Below are positions 1 to 7,951 of a DNA stretch of 64,000 nucleotides, in pieces. The notes under the pieces are model-generated. The model was not told where the DNA came from. It saw nothing but the letters and a program-made list of their open reading frames with translations, and searched no databases. Position 1 is the stretch's first letter, and every line of letters starts with the position of its first letter. Source of the DNA: SB11 sp964584305 (lineage in GTDB: Bacteria > Bacteroidota > Bacteroidia > UBA8524); NCBI GenBank assembly GCA_964584305.1, contig CAZOZL010000001.1:248001-312000 (forward strand), given 5' to 3'. The position numbers were made by a program, and so were the translations under genes.

Positions 1-106
1 AAGATATACGGAAAACTTCTCTACCCGTACAGAGGCTAAAAATCGCGAAAATGAAATCAAAAAAAAGAAAAGTAGAAAGTATATTGAATGGCTAATTATC
101 CAATAG
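1..106 (+). CDS. GIY-YIG family nuclease, C-terminal end (partial, 5' end outside window)
   Basis: An open frame enters from the left edge (codons in phase from base 2) and stops with TAG at 104-106. The last 34 residues include TRTEAKNRENEIKKKKSRK and end YIEWLIIQ. This is the usual C-terminal tail of small single-domain GIY-YIG nucleases common in Bacteroidota, in which an (F/S)-T-R-x-E-A segment precedes a Lys-rich helix and a K-Y-I-E-W-L-I end. The catalytic GIY and YIG strands lie outside the window, so activity cannot be judged. A tRNA 3' end follows 40 bases later, an arrangement I recall for this family in Bacteroidota. The family assignment rests only on the tail and is fairly sure; the function is unknown. 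Confidence 0.7.
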   Translation, partial: RYTENFSTRTEAKNRENEIKKKKSRKYIEWLIIQ

Positions 107-120
107 CATAGTGCTTGCTG

Positions 121-138
121 TCCCGATAGTCATCGGGA
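121..138. repeat. Small perfect hairpin between nuclease gene and tRNA 3' end
   Basis: TCCCGAT (121-127) and ATCGGGA (132-138) form a 7-bp perfect stem around a 4-base loop. It lies where the anticodon arm or a variable arm would be expected if the tRNA 3' end at 147-174 belonged to a complete gene, but it does not fit a normal anticodon arm. Similar CCCGAT...ATCGGG hairpins are frequent in Bacteroidota intergenic DNA, so it may be a generic repeat. Confidence 0.5.
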
Positions 139-146
139 AAGAGGTC

Positions 147-174
147 ATCGGTTCGACTCCGATATTCTCCACCA
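147..174 (+). other. Orphan tRNA 3' end (T arm, acceptor strand and CCA)
   Basis: ATCGG (147-151), a seven-base T loop TTCGACT (152-158) and CCGAT (159-163) form a perfect T arm. ATTCTCC (164-170), a discriminator A and an encoded CCA (172-174) follow, exactly as at the 3' end of a tRNA gene. The partner 5' strand GGAGAAT, a D arm and an anticodon arm are not present in the roughly 145 bases upstream, most of which is the end of the GIY-YIG frame. It is therefore a 3' fragment, not a functional tRNA, unless the 5' half lies outside the window and the nuclease gene sits inside the tRNA gene. The amino-acid identity cannot be assigned. Confidence 0.7.
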
Positions 175-185
175 TTATAGGCCTT

Positions 186-209
186 ATCCCACTTCGGTGG
201 GATTTTTTT
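186..209 (+). terminator. Rho-independent terminator after the tRNA-like 3' end
   Basis: ATCCCAC (186-192), a TTCG tetraloop and GTGGGAT (197-203) form a 7-bp stem followed by a run of T on the + strand. It lies 12 bases after the encoded CCA, where a tRNA terminator would be, which suggests the fragment came from a transcribed tRNA locus. Confidence 0.85.
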
Positions 210-527
210 ATGTGGTACTCCCCAATGTATAGGACACATTCAAAATTATGTCCATCCTAAAATTAACGTGAATAGGATATAAATATAGCACTCATTTATT
301 TTGCAGTGAAAGCCCGCTCGAGCGGCAGGGGTACGGTATAAAACACTATTCTGTTACTTAGCTTAGCCTTCAGTTGTTTGCCTTTAGGCAGAATAGGCAT
401 GAGTCCATTCTATACATAAAGTTTTTGTTAAAGGGTTATGAATTGCGGTTAGGTTTCAACCTGCTGTAAGAAAATGCCTGAACGGCACGAATTACCGAGT
501 AATGCACTACGGGTTATTATAATATTG
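210..527. other. Gene-free stretch with repeat pieces
   Basis: No convincing gene is seen here on either strand. The stretch contains a short inverted repeat GGACA...TGTCC near 231-252, a perfect 12-base palindrome CCGCTCGAGCGG at 314-325, and from 388 onward a copy of the dispersed repeat also found near 45342. A minus-strand open frame over 449-637 looks accidental because it runs through the repeat and the terminator at 528-554. Confidence 0.6.
388..489 (+). repeat. Dispersed intergenic repeat, copy 1
   Basis: About 100 bases align with 45342-45444 on the same strand. Shared blocks include CAGAATAGGCAT, CCATTCTATA, GGTTATGAAT and AAGAAAATGCCTGAAC, in the same order and with similar spacing. 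The central hairpin, perfect in the other copy (45401-45422), is degenerate here (GCGGTTAGGTTTCAACCTGC). It codes for nothing recognisable. Confidence 0.65.
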
Positions 528-554
528 AAAGCCACTTTAATAGTGGCTTTTTTT
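528..554 (+). terminator. Rho-independent terminator-like hairpin
   Basis: AAAGCCACT and AGTGGCTTT pair around TTAAT and are followed by TTTT on the + strand. No + strand gene is visible immediately upstream, so it may end a transcript from the repeat region or be left over from a lost gene. Confidence 0.7.
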
Positions 555-616
555 ACGCTATAAAAGCAACATTTCTTTTCTAAACCAATTGTTATATACA
601 AAAATATATCAGTATT

Positions 617-1003
617 ATGGATAAATACTTGAAACATATATTAATTGGTGTTGCTGTTGTAGTGCTTATTAATTTGGTAGTAAACCTATTTAATAGCAGT
701 GGCAATAGCAATTTGAAAGAAGCTATTGGCAATATTAATGAGAGCCAACAAAAACTTGATTCAGCATTAGCACAAATAAACTATACCCAAAACAAGGTTG
801 ACGCTATAAGAGAGGAGATAACTATTTTTAAAACTTATATAAAGGATATACAAAGTAGGGTTGAGATTTTAGATTTAGAAAACAGAAGCGGTATGCGTGA
901 TTATAGAAAATATAAGGATAGCCTGCAAAATCGCTTAACAAGTTTGTACCACAATGTAGATACTACTGCCTATGATTTGCCCAACCTTGTTATAACAGAC
1001 TAA
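617..1003 (+). CDS. Hypothetical membrane-anchored coiled-coil protein (128 aa)
   Basis: I do not recognise this gene. Residues 6-27 form one hydrophobic segment (HILIGVAVVVLINLVVNLF), with a short charged N terminus and no signal peptidase site. Residues 33-115 are charged, with heptad-like spacing (ESQQKLDSALAQI, KVDAIREEITIFK, IQSRVEILDLEN), which suggests a long coiled coil. The topology is probably an inner-membrane anchor with a periplasmic helical domain. It is followed 19 bases later by another small envelope protein that also has a coiled coil and one membrane segment, so the two probably form a transcription unit and perhaps a complex. The ATG start fits the membrane segment, and no Shine-Dalgarno sequence is seen. 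Confidence 0.6.
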   Translation: MDKYLKHILIGVAVVVLINLVVNLFNSSGNSNLKEAIGNINESQQKLDSALAQINYTQNKVDAIREEITIFKTYIKDIQSRVEILDLENRSGMRDYRKYKDSLQNRLTSLYHNVDTTAYDLPNLVITD

Positions 1004-1022
1004 TTGCATTTTAAAAAACTAT

Positions 1023-1586
1023 ATGAGTATGAAACTAAAAGTTGTTCTATTTTTTTTGCTGTTATATACCGTGCAATTTTCTTTTGGGCAGGGGAAACTT
1101 AAAGCCTTTGAAGTTTGCAATAGCAGCGACACCATTAAACGTGTAACAAAAGGAGATACCATTGTGATAAACTGCAACACCGCCTATATATTAAACCAAA
1201 GTGTAATTAACAATTACCGAAAGGCATTGCAAAACAACCGTAGCTGTACTGAAATTATTAAAACATACGCCGTACTTTCTACTACCCAAGATAGTGTGAT
1301 AAGCCAGCAAAAAAAACGGTTTAATGAATTAAAAAACAAGTTTGACAGTTTGGGAAATAACATGGGGCAGTTTTTAACCCTTACACAAAGTAGTTTAACC
1401 CAATTAGGCGATACGTTAACCCATGTTTTTTGTACTGTGATGCAAACCCAAAACCTGCTTCTTCAAACCAAATCAGTATTAGAACAAGAACAACAAAACA
1501 AATGGAATGATCGCCTAAAATGGGGCATTGGAGGGTTGGGAGTAGGTTTAGTAGCCACCACTTTGGTATTTTTGGCAGTAAGATAG
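1023..1586 (+). CDS. Hypothetical exported coiled-coil protein with C-terminal membrane segment (187 aa)
   Basis: I do not recognise this gene. An N-terminal signal sequence (residues 1-22, ending VQFSFGQ) is followed by a Cys-containing globular part with GDTIVINCNTAYIL near residues 44-58. Residues 90-160 are Gln/Lys-rich and helical, probably a coiled coil. A hydrophobic segment near residues 167-187 (WGIGGLGVGLVATTLVFLAV) ends the protein at the membrane. The arrangement of exported domain, coiled coil and C-terminal anchor complements the N-anchored coiled-coil protein encoded just upstream. A second in-frame ATG (1029) is an alternative start. Small phage lysis or tail accessory proteins can look similar, but no phage genes are nearby. 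Confidence 0.6.
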   Translation: MSMKLKVVLFFLLLYTVQFSFGQGKLKAFEVCNSSDTIKRVTKGDTIVINCNTAYILNQSVINNYRKALQNNRSCTEIIKTYAVLSTTQDSVISQQKKRFNELKNKFDSLGNNMGQFLTLTQSSLTQLGDTLTHVFCTVMQTQNLLLQTKSVLEQEQQNKWNDRLKWGIGGLGVGLVATTLVFLAVR

Positions 1587-1708
1587 CAAGGCAATTTTAT
1601 TGAAATATTACATAAAAATTGGGTGTGATACACCAAATAAAGGCTATAATTGTAGTAAACAACTCTATTAGGGGAAGCGTTAATTAATAGAACGGTTCAT
1701 TTGTTTAT

Positions 1709-2623
1709 ATGCGCAGAGTTTTAGTTACAGGTAGCAATGGCTTGTTAGGGCAAAAACTACTTGATTTATATTTAACCACCAGAGATGCCCAGTTGGTAGC
1801 TACCGCACGCGGTAATAGTCGCTATACTGAGGAGGAAGGATATACATATCAAGAGGTAGATGTAACCCGACAAAGCGATGTAATGTTAAACATTATTCGC
1901 TATTGCCCCACTGCGGTTATACATACCGCCGCTATGACCAATGTTGATGCTTGTGAAAGCGATAAAGAAGGGTGTAACCTGCTAAATATTGAAGCCGTTA
2001 AATACTTGGTAGAGGCGTGCAATCAGTTTGATGCTCATTTAATTCACCTTTCCACCGATTTTATTTTTAATGGCAAAGACGGTCCTTATACAGAGGAAGC
2101 TACACCCGACCCTTTAAGCTACTATGGCGAAAGCAAACTAAAAGCCGAAGAATATATTAAAGCAAACTGCAAAAGCTGGGCAATAGTGCGTACCATACTG
2201 GTATATGGTGTTGTTAATGATATGAGCAGAAGCAATATAGTGCTTTGGGTAAAAAATAACCTTGAACAAGGCAAAGCGATAAACGTTGTTGACGACCAGT
2301 TTAGAATGCCCACCATAGCCGAAGACTTGGCAAAAGGATGCTACTTAATAGAAAAACAACAAGCACAAGGTATTTATAATATTAGCGGCAAAGACTATAT
2401 GAGTGTGTATGAAATTGCCCAACGTGTAGCTGATTTTTGGGGCTTGGATAAAGGACTAATTAAACGAGCAGATAGCAGCAGCTTTACCCAGCCAGCCGAA
2501 CGCCCTTTGGCAACAGGGTTTGATTTATCAAAATCTATGGATACAATAGGCTATGCACCTAAAACCTTTGAAGAAGGGTTAGCAGTTTTGGATGCGCAAC
2601 TAAAAGCAGTTGCTGGAAAATAA
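1709..2623 (+). CDS. RmlD-like SDR family sugar-nucleotide reductase
   Basis: This is a 304-residue extended short-chain dehydrogenase with the NAD(P)-binding TGSNGLLG motif at residues 7-14, HTAAMTNVD near 72-80 and the catalytic Y139-x3-K143 pair (YGESK). The RmlD/NAD-dependent epimerase family, to which dTDP-4-dehydrorhamnose reductase belongs, has this size and the conserved N-V-D-x-C-E segment seen here at 78-83. Other rml genes are absent from the window, so rhamnose synthesis is not proven; related enzymes act on other deoxysugars. The gene stands alone on the + strand and converges with clpS, 17 bases apart. The substrate is therefore left open, but the family is clear. Confidence 0.8.
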   Translation: MRRVLVTGSNGLLGQKLLDLYLTTRDAQLVATARGNSRYTEEEGYTYQEVDVTRQSDVMLNIIRYCPTAVIHTAAMTNVDACESDKEGCNLLNIEAVKYLVEACNQFDAHLIHLSTDFIFNGKDGPYTEEATPDPLSYYGESKLKAEEYIKANCKSWAIVRTILVYGVVNDMSRSNIVLWVKNNLEQGKAINVVDDQFRMPTIAEDLAKGCYLIEKQQAQGIYNISGKDYMSVYEIAQRVADFWGLDKGLIKRADSSSFTQPAERPLATGFDLSKSMDTIGYAPKTFEEGLAVLDAQLKAVAGK

Positions 2624-2640
2624 ATAATCTTAAAATACTA

Positions 2641-2925
2641 CTACTCAATAACGGCTGATAAGCCTTTATCAGCAAGGGCGGTACACATTGGCTCAAGTTT
2701 TTCTAAATCACCTTCTTTAACAATAGCCCTGCCTTTGTAATGGATAAATACTGTAAGTTGTTCTGCTTGCAATGAATCGTGCTTGCAAATTGCCATTAAA
2801 CAAGCAATAACAAAATCAAATGTATTTACATCATCATTATAAATAACCAACTTTTTAGTATCAGTTAGTAATTCTGAAATATCTACCTCTTCTTCAATTT
2901 CTATGGTTGGTGCACTCATACGCAT
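2641..2925 (-). CDS. clpS: ATP-dependent Clp protease adaptor protein ClpS
   Basis: This 94-residue protein has the ClpS core: VIYNDDVNTFDFVI near residues 28-41 contains the NDD-x-N-T acidic patch that binds N-degron substrates, and a helical part and V-F-I-H-Y-K-G-R-A near 59-68 follow. ClpS docks on the N-terminal domain of ClpA or ClpC and delivers N-end-rule substrates to ClpP. The N-terminal 20 residues are acidic and probably flexible, as usual. The start could be Met1 or Met3. It is the last gene of the minus-strand run from 10788, 14 bases after plsY; clpA, clpC and clpP are not in the window. Confidence 0.9.
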   Translation of the reverse strand: MRMSAPTIEIEEEVDISELLTDTKKLVIYNDDVNTFDFVIACLMAICKHDSLQAEQLTVFIHYKGRAIVKEGDLEKLEPMCTALADKGLSAVIE

Positions 2926-2939
2926 TTTAAAATATCAAT

Positions 2940-3584
2940 TTATTGCCTGTGGCGAGGAAATAATTTAGCTTTATTCTCGGTACCGTTTACCAGTTTACGA
3001 ATGTTTTTTTGGTGAGTAAGCACTACCAACAAGGCGGCTGTAATTCCAAAAGCTATAAATAGGGGTACATCTTCTTTAAAAACATACACCATTAAAAATG
3101 GAAACGCTATTGCCGCTAATATTGAGCCTAATGATACATAACGGGTAACTAATAATATAAATAAAAATATAGCCATACAAAGCAAGGCAGGCTTATAATC
3201 TATACATACTATCATGCCAAAAAGTGTTGCTATCCCCTTGCCGCCTTTAAACTGTGCAAATAGCGGAAACAAATGCCCTACCACAGCCAATAGCCCAAAT
3301 AGTAACTGTATGTTTACATACTGGTATGGGCTTGTAATAGGATTAATAGCAGTAAGGTTTACCAAATATGCGGCTAAAAAACCTTTTAGCATATCCATTA
3401 TCAAAACCACACTTCCTGCCTTTTTTCCTAATACTCTAAATGTATTGGTGGCACCAGCGTTTCCGCTTCCGTACTCCCGCACATCAATACCGTGAAAAGC
3501 CCTGCTAATCCATACCGCACTGGGTATAGAACCCAATAGGTATGCAAGCACTCCTAATATTATTATTAAAATTACTTCACTCAT
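2940..3584 (-). CDS. plsY: Glycerol-3-phosphate acyltransferase PlsY
   Basis: PlsY transfers an acyl group from acyl-phosphate to glycerol-3-phosphate, the first step of phospholipid synthesis at the inner membrane. The 214-residue protein is strongly hydrophobic, with five or more membrane segments. It has the family motifs GSGNAGATNTFR (39-50) and GHLFPLFAQFKGGKG (103-117). Met1 lies just before the first membrane helix. The gene lies 2 bases after the 1454-residue protein gene and 14 bases before clpS. The partner plsX, which makes acyl-phosphate, is not in this window. Confidence 0.93.
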   Translation of the reverse strand: MSEVILIIILGVLAYLLGSIPSAVWISRAFHGIDVREYGSGNAGATNTFRVLGKKAGSVVLIMDMLKGFLAAYLVNLTAINPITSPYQYVNIQLLFGLLAVVGHLFPLFAQFKGGKGIATLFGMIVCIDYKPALLCMAIFLFILLVTRYVSLGSILAAIAFPFLMVYVFKEDVPLFIAFGITAALLVVLTHQKNIRKLVNGTENKAKLFPRHRQ

Positions 3585-3586
3585 TA

Positions 3587-6500
3587 TTATTCGCCAAAAT
3601 TACGCAAAAATCTTCTCTTGCCTTGTTCGCTTGCAACACCCATCCTATAATTCTTCTCATTTATCTCGCTAATGCCTGCTTTATATAGTATCATAAACTC
3701 TCTATCGCTTGATAATATGTACATTTTTTTACGTACATAGTTAAAGAAAAACCACTCACCACTTCCTGATACAAGGTAAATAAACAACTCATCGCCGCTG
3801 CGTTTTCGTTTTATCTGTATTTTACCCTCAATTTTCTTGCCTATTTTAGTCTTCCCAAAGTTTGAGATGCCCAAAGGGCCTTCGCAAAGGAAAGACCTCG
3901 CCCTTGCATTCCATTCAAACGAGGCATCAGTGATAACCATGGTTTTGTTTAACTCTTTAGTAACCTTTATATAGTTTGTTTCGGCTATGCTTTTAATAAC
4001 TTTTTTATAGGTTTTCTCGCTTAACAGCTCTGCCAAGGCTTTAGTAATATAGGGCAGGTTCTCTACATTAGAGGGTGCATTCTCACTATTGGCTACAAAG
4101 TGGTCTTCAAGGTAGTTTTTAACGGCTTTGGGCAAGGGAAAATCAATAAGCAATACTGTTTTTAGTTCAAAAGAACTATCACCCATAAAGTGCCTTATAT
4201 TTCCTGCTGCATCCAAAGTTAACTTTTGAGTTTTAATATCAAAGTCAAGTTTACCCTCGCCATACATTTCACCTACATCAATATTATAGCTAAAGTAATT
4301 GCCTTTGGGATTTTTCTCATAAATTTTAGATGAATCTCCAAATACATACTCGCCTGTGGCATCATCAAAATAGAAAACGCCTTTATTCACGTTTAGCAGT
4401 TCCCCGTCAGAGTAGTTGCGTTTACGGCTAAATATGCTGGGGTACATTAGGGCGGTATCATTAGCAATACTGAAACCCGTAAACAACTCTTTTTTATCCT
4501 CGTTTATGGGTTCGTTCATCCATAATAAAACAGAATCGGGGGCAATAATTTGTGTATGCCTTGTCCACCACGAAAGTGGATGTTTTAGTTTAGTATCCGC
4601 CATAATAAAGCCGTCAAACTCAAGCCCTCTATTTGCCCCTGAAATAAATACATCGCCTCTATATTTTATATGTGGCGATAGGGTGAAATTATGCGGGATA
4701 TTTATATAACCTTGCCCACGCGTACGTCTTGTAAGTTTTTCGGAGCGTACATCATGGAATTTTATTTTATTTTTTTTGTCGGCACGGTCTATATAGTCAT
4801 AGTAGCCATTGCCATAGTATTCATATTTGCCTACCACAAACAGGTTACAATCATACAATGTGTGGTATTTGTTTAGCGTATCTACCAATAGCTTGGCTCT
4901 ACGCAGTGTATCCATAGCCCCGTATCGGCGAATTACTACCTTGCCGCTATCGGGTATGGCTCTGGCATCAGCAATATTTATATAAGGCACTTTGCTGGCA
5001 TAAAGCACGTAGGTATTTAAATCGTATAAAGCATCTTTAGAGATAAACTTGAGCGAGTCTTGCGATAAATTGGTGGATACAAAATACTGCTTCTCTTCGG
5101 GCGTACCCGGTGGGGCAATAAACTGGAGTGTTTTCTTCTTAATATCCCATTTAAACTCATTGAGCGAGCCTTTGTAGCTATTATATGGAAACTCTGAATT
5201 AGCCCCCTCGCCCAAGGCTTTAAAATCGCCAATACGTTTTTCCATGCTCACATCAGCACTCACATTAACGGCTCTAAAGGCATATTTTCCCGTATCAATA
5301 GATTTTATGAGTAGGGTAGAAGTATCAGCAGTAAATTTCTTTTGTTTTAAACTCATATTGTGCGAGCCAAGAATTGCATCATTAAAGTGTATATCTCCAC
5401 TTGCTTGTGAGCCTTTACTACTTAAAATATACTCCCCAAAAAAGCGGGCATCATCATATAGTTCTATTGGGGTGTTAATGGTAAACTGGCTCATACGGTC
5501 GCTATATGGCTCCCAATGTGTATATAAATTTTTACCCTTTGCACCAGGGTTTAGCGAGCTGATTTTTAGCTCAAAGGCATCACTAAAGCCATTAGTAGAA
5601 TCGGGGAACATCATAAACTCGTTAGACTTTGTAACCGAGCCTGCAAAACTTATTTCACCATTGCCTAACAATCCCTTGTTGCTAAGACTGACTGTCAAAT
5701 CACTTGTTGCAATACCTTTATACATGGGCAAAGCAAGGGGTTTTATAAACCCAAGTGAGTAATCGTCCATTAGTACCAAGGTTTCTTCCATAGTAGGAAA
5801 TATACCGGCCGAGATAAAAGTACCAGGGAACTGAATCCCAGAACGTGTGAAATTGTCGAGGCTATCAATAGTAAAAGGATCAACATCAAAATAAAATTGG
5901 TCTCTATTATACACGCCACCAAATGTATAAGGATGATCGTAATACACCCTCGAGCCTTTATTACTCTTAAATATAGGATACTCTGAATATTCTTTTAGTC
6001 CTGATTTATTAAACTGCTGGTCTATAAACAGCGTTCCGCTTATATCTTCTAATACAGAGTTGATTTTTACTAAGCGATTATTTTCATCGGGGAAAAAGAA
6101 ACGCATAGAATCTACGTTATTCATATCAATAGTAAACTTGCGGTAGTTAAAGTAGAATCCCTTGCCAAAAAACTCAAATCGCCCCGCTCTCACCTTCCCG
6201 TCAAACTCTATTTCTCTGTTTCTCTTTAGTTTAAAGCGTTGTTGATGTGGTACTGCATACACCGTTTGCGAATCGGAGAATTTTATTTGCGGCACACCTT
6301 CTACCTTCATGGCAAAACTCTCAAGGTTTATGCTTGCATTAGGCAAACCTGCAATTATCGATTGAAAGTTAATAATATCATAATCAGTGCGTTTGTAGTG
6401 CGAGTTTACGTAGTTAAATGTTTTCTCGTAAATCTTTACTTTTCTAGTTTTAGGGTTAAATTTTAAGTACCCTCCATCATGCAAAAGAATAAACTGGGGA

Positions 6501-7951
6501 ACTAAGTTTACTGTTTTACTGCCTGCAAATTTTGCATAGTCTTTTAAGTAAAATTCTTTAATACGTTGCTTATCGCAATACTGTTTTATTTTTTGCAGCG
6601 GGTTATAATTTAATATTCCTTGTATACGCTCATATCTATACTCTTTAAAAAAGTTATAGGATGAAAAAGTGGCAGGTTCACCCTTCAAAATCATTGTAAA
6701 ATCAATTTTGGGTTCATCCACTTTCCATGTTATAATATCAGCCTTAATTTCTAAGTTATGAAAATTATCAATAAAAGGCGCACGATAAATACCCTCGCTA
6801 CCTCTGGTAATGGTTACCTTTTTTTCAGAAACTATATAGCTAAAGTTTACTTGCGGGTGATGTATAGTTGTGCCCGAGTCTAAATAAATGGTTATTCCTG
6901 CTTTATTAGTAACTACTTTTTCGTTTTTAAATACAAAAAGTTCCTCTCCTTCCACTTTCAGTACCAATCGGTTTTTATAATAGTACCTGAATGTGGCAGG
7001 CTTTTTTGCTGTACCACTTGCCAATATTTTACTACCGTGCTGTGCATAGCCGCCCACATAGCGTACCTCATTCACAAATTTTGTTATAATTAAGTCTTTT
7101 CTATACGATTTAAAGCGTGGGTAGCTAGCCGAAGCGGTGGTAATAGTTACATCAGAAATTTTTTCTATAAACTGTCCATAGGCTTTGGTGGTAAGGTACT
7201 CGGTATTGTAAAACTCAACAGAGTCCGCCCTAAACTGCCCTCTGTTTAAGTTTATATTGTAGGTGTTAAATTTTGCAAAACAAGTAGCCGCTGATACTCC
7301 CGCTCTTTCCCATGTTATTTTACCCCCTTTGCCTTGCCACTTATAGTTGTCTAAATAAAAAATGCCATTTGTTGCATAAACAGTATTAGAATCTTTTGCT
7401 GATACGCCTTTTAAGTCTGTTTTTGGAAATACTACCGATGATTTTCCATTGGTTTTAACAAAGCTAAAATCATCAGACAAAGCATACCATGTTCTAACTG
7501 TTGCATTGTTGATAGCCTTATATTTCATAAAAACGAGGGTAGCTTTTATAAATCGCGCCATTTTTCGGCTTCTCCCTTTATAGTATGTTTTAAGTAGTTT
7601 ATCCCATTGCAAATAGTGGCTTTCCATTTTGCCCCTATCGGCAAAAGCGATGGTAGTGTTTAAAAAAACTTCAAAACTGGGGGTGGCACGCATCCGTTTG
7701 CGCAGCATTTCGTTACAGGTAATAATTATACGTTGGAGTTGAGTTTCGGGAATTGCTTTTGCCTCCCATTTTGCTTTAAAAGCTATAAAAACCTGCTTGC
7801 CGCTCTCATTTTTTTTATCGGTCATAAAAGCCTCAAGTTCTTTCAAAAAGACCGCAGGCTCTCTGCCAAAACTTTTTTGCCCCCACACTTGTACCGAGCA
7901 GGCTATTAAAACTAAGCCAATTATAAATTTGTAAACCCCTTTATTTGCCAT
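3587..7951 (-). CDS. Very large exported protein of unknown function (1454 aa)
   Basis: I do not recognise a named family. A cleavable signal sequence (residues 1-24, ending SVQVWGQ) exports it. After a helical N-terminal part (about 25-190) the rest is dominated by short alternating polar and aromatic strands rich in Y, F, K, N and D, such as GQFRADSVEFYN and GRFEFFGKGFYF, which suggests a long beta-rich, possibly beta-helical or beta-jellyroll, chain. No T9SS sorting domain, lipobox or porin-like C-terminal Phe is seen; the end is RRFLRNFGE. Strand-loop segments such as TKAYGQFIEKISDVTI faintly recall OstA/LptA-like repeats, but this is only an impression. Its start codon shares one base with the prmA stop (TAATG), so translation is probably coupled, and plsY follows after 2 bases. 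An envelope or cell-surface role is inferred. Confidence 0.75.
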   Translation of the reverse strand: MANKGVYKFIIGLVLIACSVQVWGQKSFGREPAVFLKELEAFMTDKKNESGKQVFIAFKAKWEAKAIPETQLQRIIITCNEMLRKRMRATPSFEVFLNTTIAFADRGKMESHYLQWDKLLKTYYKGRSRKMARFIKATLVFMKYKAINNATVRTWYALSDDFSFVKTNGKSSVVFPKTDLKGVSAKDSNTVYATNGIFYLDNYKWQGKGGKITWERAGVSAATCFAKFNTYNINLNRGQFRADSVEFYNTEYLTTKAYGQFIEKISDVTITTASASYPRFKSYRKDLIITKFVNEVRYVGGYAQHGSKILASGTAKKPATFRYYYKNRLVLKVEGEELFVFKNEKVVTNKAGITIYLDSGTTIHHPQVNFSYIVSEKKVTITRGSEGIYRAPFIDNFHNLEIKADIITWKVDEPKIDFTMILKGEPATFSSYNFFKEYRYERIQGILNYNPLQKIKQYCDKQRIKEFYLKDYAKFAGSKTVNLVPQFILLHDGGYLKFNPKTRKVKIYEKTFNYVNSHYKRTDYDIINFQSIIAGLPNASINLESFAMKVEGVPQIKFSDSQTVYAVPHQQRFKLKRNREIEFDGKVRAGRFEFFGKGFYFNYRKFTIDMNNVDSMRFFFPDENNRLVKINSVLEDISGTLFIDQQFNKSGLKEYSEYPIFKSNKGSRVYYDHPYTFGGVYNRDQFYFDVDPFTIDSLDNFTRSGIQFPGTFISAGIFPTMEETLVLMDDYSLGFIKPLALPMYKGIATSDLTVSLSNKGLLGNGEISFAGSVTKSNEFMMFPDSTNGFSDAFELKISSLNPGAKGKNLYTHWEPYSDRMSQFTINTPIELYDDARFFGEYILSSKGSQASGDIHFNDAILGSHNMSLKQKKFTADTSTLLIKSIDTGKYAFRAVNVSADVSMEKRIGDFKALGEGANSEFPYNSYKGSLNEFKWDIKKKTLQFIAPPGTPEEKQYFVSTNLSQDSLKFISKDALYDLNTYVLYASKVPYINIADARAIPDSGKVVIRRYGAMDTLRRAKLLVDTLNKYHTLYDCNLFVVGKYEYYGNGYYDYIDRADKKNKIKFHDVRSEKLTRRTRGQGYINIPHNFTLSPHIKYRGDVFISGANRGLEFDGFIMADTKLKHPLSWWTRHTQIIAPDSVLLWMNEPINEDKKELFTGFSIANDTALMYPSIFSRKRNYSDGELLNVNKGVFYFDDATGEYVFGDSSKIYEKNPKGNYFSYNIDVGEMYGEGKLDFDIKTQKLTLDAAGNIRHFMGDSSFELKTVLLIDFPLPKAVKNYLEDHFVANSENAPSNVENLPYITKALAELLSEKTYKKVIKSIAETNYIKVTKELNKTMVITDASFEWNARARSFLCEGPLGISNFGKTKIGKKIEGKIQIKRKRSGDELFIYLVSGSGEWFFFNYVRKKMYILSSDREFMILYKAGISEINEKNYRMGVASEQGKRRFLRNFGE

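Noticed and set aside
107..174. Complete tRNA gene ending at 174
   Set aside because: No acceptor 5' strand, D arm or anticodon arm can be drawn within the visible upstream bases; only the 3' part is convincing.
210..330. Insertion sequence end or transposase remnant
   Set aside because: A short inverted repeat and a CTCGAG palindrome are present, but no transposase-like translation and no paired terminal repeats are visible.
449..637. Minus-strand open frame of 62 codons
   Set aside because: It runs through the dispersed repeat and a terminator hairpin, and overlaps the start of the + strand coiled-coil gene; its composition does not look like a protein.
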